Source: Alisma plantago-aquatica (Eukaryota; Streptophyta; Magnoliopsida; Alismatales; Alismataceae). Taken from it: a DNA stretch of 64,000 bases. Each line of letters begins with the position of its first letter. The first letter of the stretch is position 1. The position numbers and the translations under genes are program-made. The stretch is taken from the NCBI GenBank assembly GCA_963693085.1, contig OY856412.1, forward strand, positions 1,124,073,244-1,124,137,243, given 5' to 3'. Of this stretch, positions 1-10,800 are shown one piece after another. The notes beneath the pieces were generated by a model. That model was given only the letters and a program-made list of their open reading frames with translations. It ran no database searches and was not told the origin of the DNA.

Positions 1-831
1 AGTTCATATAATACTAATCATTAAACTTAATCTGAACCTTATGTCGTGTTCCTTTATTTCTAATTAAGGGTTTCTCATATGAGGCCCCAAAGTTGGATCT
101 CAGATATTAGTTCCAACTGATTCTTATCTTTTCTAATCTTTCCCATATGTTTCAACATCTTAGTGTTTGTACATTCTCACTATGATGTGGGTCTAATTTA
201 TCCAGAGTCTACTCTTATTATATTGTTAATAGGAGTCATTAGATCCCAATCCCAGTAACGCATCCTGCCAGCCGGACCAGGCCGAACCTGTAGTCCTGAA
301 GCCAAGAGCTACTCAAGATTAACCAACTCCTATTAATCTCAAACATGTGGAAAGAATATCCACTTAGGGTAAACTCATTTAAACATAACTTCTGGTCTAC
401 TTGATACAAAGAATAACTGAATCAACTTCATGATACACAACAATCTAAAAGAACCATACATATTCTACAAACCGATAATATGAATTCATACATATAAGAT
501 CATTTCCATTTATCTCCAATCAAAGAAGCAATATAAAGCAAGAGTTGTATCACATTCTATGTTTAATCTCTTACTCCTTCATTACTTTTCGGTCTCCTAA
601 CCCTAAGATTTATAGGGTTTCTCTCTAGCCAACCCTTCCTCTGCATACCTGGCCAGGACATCCAGAGAAGAATAGATAGAGTAGCTTGATACTGGTCAAT
701 CTAAGTATCCAGATACTGGGCCAGTGTATCTAAATACTCAGACCTCCCAGAGCTATAGACACATCACCTCCTATCTGCCACACTTATAACTCTGACTTTC
801 TATCATAATGGTCCCTGACGACTCAGCCTAA
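1..831 (-). other. Non-coding internal part of a Gypsy-like/LARD element (partial)
   Basis: This stretch lies just inside a minus-strand primer-binding site, so it is the beginning of the internal region of a retrotransposon that runs out of the window to the left. No open frame with gag or pol character is visible on either strand. The lack of coding sequence next to the PBS suggests a non-autonomous large derivative, but gag could start further left. The assignment rests on the PBS and the flanking LTR only. Confidence 0.4.
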
Positions 832-843
832 GCTCTGATACCA
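832..843 (-). other. Primer-binding site, initiator tRNA-Met type
   Basis: Read on the minus strand this is TGGTATCAGAGC, the standard plant LTR-retrotransposon PBS complementary to the 3' end of initiator tRNA-Met. It fixes the orientation of the element: the LTR lies to the right (higher coordinates) and the internal region to the left. Confidence 0.75.
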
Positions 844-1026
844 AAAGATTATCACACCCGCATCCCACGATTACCACTAATCATGAGATGTGGGCATGAG
901 TTTGAGTATTATACTTAATACAAAGTTCACTCCTGATTTTTTTCCTTTTATTTCCAACTCTTTGTTTTCTCGCATCCAATCACATAAACAAACTTTACAA
1001 GAGAATGAAACTTTGATCACGCTAAT
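844..1026 (-). repeat. U5-side end of Gypsy-like 5' LTR, left of copia insertion
   Basis: This is the LTR part next to the PBS, on the minus strand. It is interrupted at 1026 by the large copia element and continues at 16285 after the duplicated CTAAT. The last bases before the PBS do not show a clean CA end, so the exact border is uncertain by a few bases. Confidence 0.5.
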
Positions 1027-2478
1027 TGTTGGATCAAGGGCTCTAGAGGGGGGTGAATAGAGCTTCACAATTCTCACAAAAAGGATTAGACCACCAAATT
1101 ATATTAAGTACAAAAAGTTAAACAAACAGCAAATTTGATGTCTTAGCTAGCAAGCACAACAAGGATGAGAGAATAGGAAGAGCAAACACTTGGACAGGTG
1201 GTTTAGAGTGGTTCCACGTCCTAACTAGGAGTAATGTCAGTCCACTACCTAGAGGTGATTAATCTCTAGGATTTGCAATCTTGGTACTCTTATATTCCAT
1301 CAGAAGATTACAAAATACAACCACCACACATTCAAGGGCTTAGTACCTCAAGCAAAGATCTTCAACCTATAGAAGGAGCTTACCCACTTGAACCATGGAG
1401 TCTTCAGCCATCAACATGGACTTACCCACTCCTTCTTCAAGTCTTCAGCCTTCAAGGGATTACCTATCTTTCTTGATCGCTTGCCTTGACTATCTCCTTC
1501 ACTTGGAGATCTGGAACACCTTGCCTTCTTCAACCTTGAAGAACAACAACCTCTTCTCCTTCACTCGGAGAAGATCTTCAACCTTTTCTTTGATAGGAAA
1601 GAGGGTAGGAAGATGGTGGAGAGCTTTACATCAATACATGGAGCAACTCTCTTACAAAGGAACCTATCTCACTCATACTCACGAATTTGACTTGAAGGTA
1701 GAGAAAGGGGCTCAAAGGGTTAGAACACTCTCAACTAGGCTAGGACCAAGCATGTAGTGAATGAGCAACCTTGGAATGAACTCCAAGAGGTCCTATTTAT
1801 AGTTGAGGGTGCCCCTTTGAGTTGTGGGACACTTAGATACGAAATATAGCCGTTTTTGCTCAAAGCAACGACTTTATTTTCGCTCAAAACACACACCAAC
1901 GGTCACAATCACTTTTTCTGCAAATTTCGTACAGTGCAATCGGTCGAGTTTCAATAAAGGTAACTCGACCGATAGAGTAAAAGACAAAGCCTATATTCAA
2001 ATCATCGGTCGAGTTTATCCTGGGGAAACTCGACCGACCAATGAAGATCGAATTGGTCAGGTACTCGATCGGTCGAGTTCGAACTCGACCGATGCTATCT
2101 TCAGAAACTTGATCCAGGAGGATTGGTCGAGTTTGCAACTCGACCGATTGACTGCCTGTGGTCAATTTTCTAAAGTGCATCTAAAGTGATTAAAACGTGG
2201 TGTTTTGTGTCCCAATCAATTTTCTCAACTAAGTTACAAGTCAATTTATCATTACAAGTGATTACAAAAATGTTCTAAGGTCATTTACATAGATTTCAAA
2301 AAATGCATACTTGTAACTCTTTTGACTTGAACTTGAGCCAATCTAGGGCTTTTGATTTTTGATATTTTTCTTGTACCTAACATCTGAAGTCAATCTTTAA
2401 TACACATATTAGATACATATGAATGGAATGGTTAAGTCATTATCAAAATATGGACAATGTATAACCTCTAGGTCAACA
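1027..2478 (-). repeat. 3' LTR of the large copia element
   Basis: This 1452-bp LTR aligns along its whole length with 14819-16284. In element orientation it begins TGTTGACC at 2478 and ends GATCCAACA at 1027. It contains the hairpin array at 1939-2150 in its U3 part. Short open frames inside it are also open in the other LTR, but they show no protein family and are taken as chance. Confidence 0.93.
1939..2150. repeat. Array of four TCGGTCGAGTT hairpins in LTR U3
   Basis: Four inverted repeats use the same arm. ATCGGTCGAGTT at 1939-1950 pairs with 1962-1973. TCGGTCGAGTTT at 2005-2016 pairs with 2026-2037. A perfect 26-bp palindrome without loop lies at 2068-2093. A fourth with a 3-base loop lies near 2125-2150. 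The other LTR has the same four, at about 15736-15955, but there the third hairpin carries a loop. Short repeated palindromes in U3 are good candidates for binding sites of dimeric transcription factors. Confidence 0.85.
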
Positions 2479-2492
2479 TTCTCCCCCTTTTT
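2479..2492 (-). other. Polypurine tract of the large copia element
   Basis: On the minus strand this reads AAAAAGGGGGAGAA directly before the 3' LTR start TGTTG. It primes plus-strand DNA synthesis in LTR elements. Confidence 0.85.
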
Positions 2493-3178
2493 GACAATGA
2501 CAAACCATTCCTTAAACATATTGAAAAGGATATAGAAGTCATACCTTTGCCTTGTGAATTAAGGGGATTCATGATGTGAATAATGTAAATTGCTCGCCCT
2601 CAATCTATGCTTCTTCTAACCTGCATGGTTAGTCTATCTACACATAGCAGTCATAGCATATATGCACTATGTGGTCTTTTTGCAAGTCACATGATAAAAC
2701 AGTAAATGAACAAGAAAAGGATCTCATAAGCAATAAGCAATAGTATAACAACAAATAACAATATGATTGAGTTTCAAACCAGTGAAATATGTCTCCCCCT
2801 TTTGACATTATCAAAAAGTAAGGTGGTAGAAGAGCATAAATCCAGGTCTTTTGCAAAACACAATCAACCAGATATACATACAAGCAATCTCATATCATAT
2901 GGAAAACAGAGACGAAAGCAACATACAATCGCAGTCATAATCAAAATGGTGAAAGATGGCACCAAAGCATAAGATCTATCAGAGTAAATAGCAAGAATGC
3001 ACATCACATATATTACAACTCAGATGCATGTTCTCATAAAAACAACTACTAGCAAGAAGCGATGAAAACAGAAGATAAAATAGTACAACTCAGATAAATG
3101 TGCCCAGATGTTTCTTATACAAAATAGCCTTGAAAGATGTATATGATCAGCATGCTAGACTAAAAGCTAATAAACAAG
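2493..3178 (-). other. Untranslated stretch between ORF3 and PPT
   Basis: AT-rich DNA between the end of the third ORF and the polypurine tract of the large copia element. No coding or RNA feature is recognised. Confidence 0.5.
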
Positions 3179-4830
3179 CTAGACATCTAAACTATCTATA
3201 TCAACGATGTCATCATCATCGACTCCTGGCCCGTAGTCCTCGTCTCCATCAGAAGGTGCAACAGTAGTACCTTCATCACCAGATACAACACCATCACCAT
3301 CAACATCATCTGAAGCGTCCTCGCCATCACCGTCGTCATCATCATCAGCCTCGGTATCGTCACCCTGGTCAGGCATCTCATCAGCAGGAGGACCGAACAC
3401 GCGACCAGGCCAACGGGCATTCTACTCAACCCACGACATACCAAGAGCGTGGAGCTCATTGGCTTGCGGATAGGACGGAGCAGTGTCACTAAGGCTGGCA
3501 AGTAAGGTGGCCAGGGGCCAGCAGGCAACGGGAGGTAGGCAGGGACGGAGCTACCAGCAACAAAGGGTGGAGGAGGAGCAACAGCGGAAGGCTCGGGAGC
3601 AGGGTAGTAATGATTGTATGCATATGAAGCATAATCACTACCTGGGTATGGTTGGTAGGTGGGGTAGAGTGAAGCAAAGGATAGGTTCATGGTAGACATG
3701 ATCGAACACAAATCCTGATGCAGGTGGTCTTGAACATGTTGGTTGTATGCTTGTTGGTGCATCATGTAGCCCATAAGGGTTTCATTTGATACACGGAACG
3801 AAGCACGACTAGGTCTAGGAGGAGGCTGAGGAGGTGGAGCTCGGGTTGAGGAGGCAGGGGCTGCAGAGGCTGAGGCAGAGGGAGAAGCACCAGGGGTAGA
3901 GGAGGCAAACACAAGCACAAACTTTTGAATTGTGGTCTCACTGATACAAACACCCTTTCTGGCTACTTTGTAATGGAAGTAAGAAAAGAGGGATTTCTCA
4001 GTGGCGAACTGGAATAAGTCACAAATCAGGGCCAGGTAGGGAGGGTGGGTGCCTTTGGTGTTCTTTCCAGTGTCAAAGCAGGTCATGTGATGCAGACTGT
4101 ATCTGGCTCACTTGACACTGATGTTCTCTAGCAGGCAATACATAATGACAACAATGTTCTCTGCAATATCTGTTTGATTTTTCTTCGGATGGATGTTGCA
4201 GTTGACCGCTAAAGCCAGAATGCACTTCCTAAGGTCAAGGGAGGATGAGGGTAGGGTTGACTTCTTATAGGGAACGTTAGGTTTCTTCAAGTAACGATGA
4301 ATATCAGGGAGAGTCAATTCGTTTTGCTTGTAGAAACCTTCGGGGTCCAGAAGATCGAAATACTCTCCATAATCCTTTCGCTAAGTATCCTTTTCCTCAT
4401 CTCCGGAAAATTAGACATTTAATATATCCTCGGAGATTTGGAATCGCTTACCGGTGATCATCGATGTGAGGATTACTTGAGTATTCGGCGGGGGAATGAG
4501 GGAATCGTAGTTCCAACGCAAATTAGCATAGAACTCGTGAACTGCTTTAGAGCTTGACATGGAATTATTAAAGCAATCACGTTCAACGGCCAGGGCGGAA
4601 AGATGGTGGACGGCTAGCAACCTAGCAACCTGGTCTATGACCGTTTGATGCCTACGACTAGGCTCAAACAAGGCGCGAAAAGGAAAAGGACTTCTAGGAA
4701 GAAGATCCTTATACCTATTAACAGCCTCAATCGAGATAAACGAGGTATCGTCGAAGGGAATCAAGCGATTAGACGAGGAGGATGAAGGTGCATTGCTTGG
4801 AGCAGGTCGTTTTCTCCTTTGGGAAGCCAT
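3179..4830 (-). pseudogene. Third (env-like) ORF of the large copia element, frameshifted
   Basis: Downstream of pol, a separate reading frame starts at ATG 4830 (MASQRRKR). Its first part (4830-4411) is a 139-residue soluble-looking domain. After shifts of frame it continues through 4317-4108 and 4086-3400, where it is rich in Pro, Ala, Ser and Tyr, and it ends in a strongly acidic Asp-rich tail (3400-3179, ending DSLDV). SIRE/Maximus copia elements are known for such an extra ORF, often called envelope-like; the first domain recalls the plant-transposon domain PF20167, from memory and unverified. A hydrophobic stretch is encoded upstream of the ATG (4899-4831), but no ATG precedes it. I see no convincing transmembrane segment in the frame itself, so the envelope label is weak. 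Confidence 0.65.
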
Positions 4831-5076
4831 GGAGGTAAAAAAGAGAAAGAGAAACGAACAAACGCACAAAGCAATCCTCAAAATCCGTCCAAACACCACC
4901 AGGGAGCAACCGGGGAGGTCTAGGTCGAGCTATCTAGGTCGAGAAAGGGCTAGGATAGGGAAGTTTAGGGCTGGGGGTGAGAGCTTAGGGCTAGAAGGAG
5001 AGGATTCAGTACCTATTCTCTAGTTGAGAGGGAGAATAGTCGGCCGAACCTAACTTAAATTTGCTTCAGCCCGCGG

Positions 5077-5179
5077 ATCGGTCGAGTTCTGAGAGTGGCA
5101 AACTCGACCGATTGGTACTCTGAAGAATAGCTCTCGGCTACTGATAGGTCAAGTTTGTCCAGGGGAAAACTCGACCGAT
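5077..5179. repeat. Two TCGGTCGAGTT hairpins upstream of ORF3
   Basis: ATCGGTCGAGTT at 5077-5088 pairs with AACTCGACCGAT at 5101-5112. A second pair with mismatches lies at 5144-5156 and 5167-5179. The arms are the same as those of the LTR U3 array. They sit in the gap between the end of RNase H (5447) and the start of ORF3 (4830) in element orientation. Confidence 0.85.
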
Positions 5180-5446
5180 GGTCAACCTGACCTAAAACCA
5201 TCAAACTTAATTTCTAGCCATATATATGCTGATTAAATTAATTTTTCGAGTTTATTATGTACATTGAACATACTTAGGCACATATCACTCATCATTGGGT
5301 ACTATTTTGCGATAAAATCAAGAAAGTGGAGAAAAACCCAAAAATAAGTGAACCAAGCATGTCAACAAGCAAGTTAAGCACATTTTAAGTATATATAGGC
5401 AAGCAAGGTGAGGAAAGCATGAGCAAAACATATAGGATGAAAACAA

Positions 5447-7063
5447 CTAGCTAGACAACATGTCAATATCATCCAAAGCAACAATGAACAGTTTAGATCT
5501 AATAAAGTTAAATTGCTCTCTAGCTAGAGGTTTAGTGAAAATGTCCGCCAACTGATTTTCCGTGTCCACATGCGTGATATAGATATCCTTGGCAATGTGA
5601 TCACGAAGAAAATGATGGCGAACCTCTATATGTTTAGCTCTACTATGCAATATAGGATTATAAGAGAGATTGATTGCACTAGTATTATCACAATAGATAG
5701 GAGAAGCATCAAAATGTATGTTAAAGTCTTGGAGCATTTGCTTCATCCATAGGACCTGGGCAGAACAACTCCCGACTGCAATGTATTCAGCCTCGGTAGT
5801 TGATAATGCCACGGTGATCTGTTTCTTGGAAAACCAAGACACCAAGCATGGTCCTAGAAGGAAGCAAGTGCCACTTGTGCACTTTCTATCAACCAAATAA
5901 CCCGCGTAATCCGCATCACTATATGGCAAGAGTAAAGTCCCTTGACTTAGGATACAATAGTCCAAAGTTTTGAGTTTTGGCTAAGTATCTCAAAATCCTC
6001 TTAACAGCAATAAGATGCGATTTTCTAGGGCTTGATTGAAAGCGAGCACACAAACCAACACTAAACATAATATCAGGTCTAGAGGCAGTTAAATAAAGTA
6101 AACTTCCAATCATACCTCTATAGGGCTTCTCATCTACCTTCTTACCTTCTTTGTCTCTATCAAGTTTAGCGGTGTTGGACATGGGTGTATCCATCAACTT
6201 CTTGTTCTCCATCCCAAAGCGTTTTGAGTAGTTCACTGGTGTAGTTGCCTTGGTTGATGAAGTTTCTATCTTTGGTTTGCTTGATTTGGAAGCCGAGGAA
6301 GAAAGTCAACTCACCCATCATGCTCATCTCGAACTCACTCTGCATAAGAGAACTAAACTCCTTGCAAAGATCAAGATCAGTCCCGCCAAAAATGATATCA
6401 TCAACATAAATCTGAATTATAAGAAAATTGCTAGAAGTGTGTTTTAGAAATAAGATAGAATCAACTTTGCCCATGACATACCCATTATCTAACAAAAAGT
6501 TCTTTAATTTCTCATAGGTGCTTGTTTGAGTTCATAGAGAGCTTTTTGCAACAGATAAACATGACCGGGTAACTTGTCATTTTCAAAGCCCGGAGGTTGA
6601 GCAACAAATACTTCCTCAATTGTACCATTCAAAAACACACTTTTAACATCCATTTGATATAACAAGAAATTTTTGTAACTAGCAAAAGCAAATAGCATTC
6701 TAATAGATTCAAGTCTAGCAACAGGAGCATAAGTTTCATCAAAGTCAGTACCTTATTGTTGATTGTAACCTTGTGCCACTAACCTTGCTTTGATTCTTAC
6801 CACTTTGCCTTGTTCATCAAGCTTGTTGCGGTAGACCCACTTGGTGCCAATGATTTTTCTATCACTTGGTTTTGACACTAGAGTCCACACACGATTCTTC
6901 TCGAATTGCTCTAATTTCTCTTGCATGGCTAGGATCCCCTCGTCATCACCAAGAGCTTCTTTGATGTTCTTTGGCTCCAGTTGTGAGATGATGGCGCTGT
7001 CTGCTTGCTCTTTGTTGTAGGCAACTCGTGTCTTCACTCTCTCAAATGGGTTGCCAATGATCA
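5447..7063 (-). pseudogene. Reverse transcriptase and RNase H of the large copia element, frameshifted
   Basis: Successive frames on the minus strand give the copia RT in order: the KWVYRNKLDEQGKV region (7063-6753), MDVKSVFLNGTIEE with the QPPGF box (6698-6504), the catalytic YVDD (in 6495-6166), the SRPDIMFSVG region (6236-5919), and RNase H ending in the TKPLAREQF region (5965-5447). RNA-dependent DNA synthesis is the role in the family. At least four frame changes break it, so it cannot be made as one protein. At 7063 it stops abruptly at the 5' LTR of the nested copia; the integrase C-terminus and the linker that should precede RT are missing on both sides of that insert. Confidence 0.9.
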
Positions 7064-7468
7064 TGTGAAGCAACCTGCATCCCGGTCGATACTATCGACA
7101 CTCTGTCGATAGTATCGAGATCAGTTCAGGTTCAAGTTGAAGCCACTTGCATCTCGGTCGATACTATCGACACACATGTCGATGGTATCGAGATTTGTTC
7201 AGGCGCAAGACAATGTTCTGTCGATACCATCGACACTCATGTCGATGGTATCGACACCGGCACAGCGGCGGAACGACAATCCAGCGACAACTCTATTTTT
7301 CTTATGAAATTTATTTTTTATTCTTTTTCTCTCTTTGTACCTCATGTACTTACCCTAATATATATATATACAAGTGTGTAGGCTCAAGCCCTACTCACGT
7401 TTGCTGCATCTTGCAGCCGACATGTGATCAGTGTTCCTGTCTTCTTCCTTTCTTCATTTCTTCTTACA
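7064..7468 (+). repeat. 5' LTR of the nested copia element
   Basis: This roughly 405-bp stretch starts at TGTGAAGC or TGAAGC (7064 or 7066), where outer-element coding ends, and finishes in ACA directly before the PBS. A TATATATATA box lies near 7360. Three large inverted repeats occupy its first half. Only one copy exists, so the left border rests on where homology to the outer RT stops. Confidence 0.75.
7086..7256. repeat. Three TGTCGAT hairpins in the nested copia LTR
   Basis: TCGATACTATCGACA (7086-7100) pairs perfectly with 7104-7118 over a 3-base loop. The same arm at 7158-7172 pairs with 7177-7191 with one G:T mismatch. TGTCGATACCATCGACA (7219-7235) pairs perfectly with 7240-7256. The half-arms are themselves nearly palindromic, which gives a dense set of TCGA cores in the presumed U3 promoter. 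Confidence 0.9.
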
Positions 7469-7480
7469 TGGTATCAGAGC
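7469..7480 (+). other. Primer-binding site of the nested copia
   Basis: TGGTATCAGAGC follows the LTR end without spacer. It is complementary to initiator tRNA-Met and sets the plus orientation. Confidence 0.9.
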
Positions 7481-7886
7481 GGAGATCGATCTAGGGTTTC
7501 TCCTTTCTCTCTCCGGCAGATCTCTCCAGGTCTCTCTCTCCCTGACGGCCGGCTGCTTCCCACCCGTCAACTTGGCGTAATCCACCGGCTGCGTAGAACC
7601 ACCGTTAGCTACTCTGGGTCTGCGGTAGATATCTAACTCTACCGTAGCCACTATCACAAAGCGGTTGAGGATCTCCAGGTGATCCAAAAACACCACCGAA
7701 GGACTAGTTTCGTCTCAGCCATCATCCTAGTCACACCTCCTCCATGTGTGATTAGGAAGATCATTTGGAGGCTGTGAATGCGTCAGTAACACATTTCTCC
7801 TTGTTTTTCTTCTGTGTGTGACGTGTATCTCTCCGTCACTACACTCTTTTTGACGTGTATCAATCCGTCACATAATCCGTTCTACA

Positions 7887-10800
7887 ATGGAGGATATCAA
7901 GACACCTATGATCTACAACGAGGTGTCACCTATCGCCTCCATTAAACTCAACGGGAAAAATTATCTTCTATGGATGAACGCCATCCACACCGTCTTGGAG
8001 GCTCGTGACAGAGCAAGGCATGTTGATTCGGGTCCCAAGGCATCTACTGACGAAGGGTATGCTGAATGGATGCGACATGACAGTCTTGTGAAGACTTGGC
8101 TGTGGAATAGTATGGAACCTGCAATCGCCGCAAGGTTCATGTTCTACTCTACGGCCAAGGAAATATGGGACGCCGTGAAGCAACATTATTCTCAAGAGAA
8201 GAATGCTCTCCGTCAGTTTATGATCTATGATCGTCTGTTTGCTGAAAAACAGGGTGACCGATCTCTTGAGGAGTATTTTGGGGCGATTCAGGCTCTTGCT
8301 CAAGAGCTAAGTTATTATCATCCTGTGACTGTTGCTGAACAGATAAAGGATAGAGATGATCTGGTTACAGCCAAATTCTTATCTGGGCTTAACTCGGCTT
8401 GTAGCTCCGCTCGGAGCGTTATTCTGGCTACTGATAAACTACCCAGTCTTGTGGAGGCTTATTCAAGGATCCAACAATCTCTGTTTGAGTCTGCTTCCTT
8501 TGTCTCTGATATACCTTCTGGAGAATCTCATGCGTCTGTTGCTGCTGTGGTACGAGGAGGACGACCCGGTATGGGTAGAGGGCGTGGGACACGTCCGAAA
8601 TGTACCTTTTATGACAAACTGGGACATACAGTGGAGAAGTGTTGGAAGAAGCATGGAAGACCTACTGCACTACCTGTGGGGGCAGCACATTGTGCCACCA
8701 CCACAGGATCCTCATCCTCTACAACTGTGGGTACTACCTCTGGCACCGGCATCACTCTTACCCAAGAAGAATATGATCGGTTCATTCAGGCGACACAACA
8801 CATGAGTATGGGGTCATCATCATCTTCTTCATCGGCAAATCTGGCATCTACAGCTGGTAATCAGGCTACATCTCTCATAGCATCTGGCTCATCCTCATCT
8901 TGGGTGGTTGACTCTGGCGCCTCACGGCATATGACTGGTATGAGAAGATTGCTCCACACTATTGACTCATCTATTCCTCACCAATCTGTTACACTGGCAG
9001 ATGGTTCAGTGAAAGGAGTTTTAGCTAGTGGATCTGTCTCCCTAACACCCAAGATTGATCTTAAATCAGTTCACTTTGTGCCTGAATTTCCTTTTAATCT
9101 TCTTTCTGTTGCAAAACTGATTGACACTCTAAAATGTTGGGTAATATTTGGACCTTCTTGTTTTATATTACAGGATCTCAAGAGTATGAAGACGATTGGT
9201 GGGGGGCCTAGGAAAGGTGATCTCTACCTTTTCAACGGTGACAGTCTACCTCGCCAAATGCCTGCTCCTGCTCCATCTATCCTGTTGAGTGGTTCCCCCT
9301 TACTATGGCATTGCAGATATGGACATCCTTCTTTGGAGAACCTGCGGAAGTTGGAACCAGAGTTGTCCCTATTATCTTCCTTAGAGTGTCAGTCATGTCA
9401 ACTGGGAAAGCACCATAGGTTATCCTATCCCAGTCGAGTCAATAAGCGGGCTTCTTGTCCCTTTGAGTTAGTGCATAGTGATGTGTGGGGTCCTGTAAAA
9501 GACCAGAGTTATAATGGTTTTTGTTATTTTATCTCCTTTGTCGATGATTTCTCACGCATGACATGGATCTACCTTCTTAAAAGTAGAGAGTCCGTGTTGT
9601 CTATTGTGAAACATTTTCATACTGAAATTAAAGTCCAATTTGATTGCAATATAAAAATTCTCCAGTCTGATAATGCTTTGGAGTATGTTCAAAAGGCTAT
9701 GTCTGATTTTTGTAGCTCGGTTGGCATGATTCACCGCACATCTTGTCCTCACACCCCTCAGCAAAATGGGGTGGCAGAGAGGAAGAATCGCCATCTTCTT
9801 GATATTGCTCGATCTATTATGTTTCAATCTAATGTGCCCAAGAAGTTTTGGTCTGAAGCTCTTTTAACTGCTTGTTTCTTGATTAATAGGCAACCTTCTT
9901 CTGTTCTTCAAGGACAAACTCCTTTTTCTGTGTCGCGTCCCATGGACTCTCCCTATCCTATTCCTCTTAGAGTGTTTGGTTGCACTTCCTTTGTCCATAA
10001 CTTTGACCCTAAGGCCGACAAGCTGTCTCCTAGGTCCATTAAAACACTGTTCCTGGGTTACTCTAATACGAGCAAAGGATACAAGTGTTACTGTCCTAGT
10101 CTTCGCCGCATGTTTGTGTCTAGGGACGTCACTTTCCATGAGACCACTCCATATTTCTCCAATGCTATGAGCAAGGGGGAGAAGTTGAGAGAGGGAGAGC
10201 CACCAAAAATACAAAATGAGAGACTGGCACCATCGGTGCAGAGTGAGGGAGTGCCACCTATCATTCCGGATTTTACTTCTATTCCGGATGAACAAGCAGG
10301 AGATAGACCTACCATTGAGCATTACACACATGTATACCATAGGCGAGGCAGGCAGGATCCAGAAGAAGTAGCGGCACCAGTCCCTGAGCCCTCATCATCG
10401 CCTTCTACTCAAGAGAATCCTACAGAGACATCCGATCTCGAACTTCCTATTGCTGTTCGGAAAGGTACTAGGTCCTGTACTATTAAACACCCTATTACAA
10501 ATGTATGTTGCTTGTCTCATCTGTCTAAGCAGGCTCGTGCATTCGCTATTGGGATTGATTCTGTGTCTATACCAAGAAACCATTATGATGCTATGAAGAA
10601 CAGTGGCTGGACACAGGCTATGCAACTTGAGATGTCAGCTCTCTTAAATAATGGTACTTGGGACTTGGTTGATCTTCGTGCAGGAAAGAAAGTAGTGGGT
10701 TGTAGATGGGTTTTCACTATTAAACACAATCCGGATGGATCAGTTGAACGGTTGAAAGCCCGATTGGTTGTAAAGGGCTACACCCAAACCTATGGTGTTG

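Noticed and set aside
1395..1757. 120-codon frame, also present near 15187-15519
   Set aside because: It lies in the two LTRs of the large copia and is similar only because the LTRs are; no protein family and no conserved start context.
7086..7256. CRISPR or riboswitch reading of the repeated hairpins
   Set aside because: Location inside an LTR with PBS downstream and the eukaryotic setting make promoter or structural repeats the right frame.
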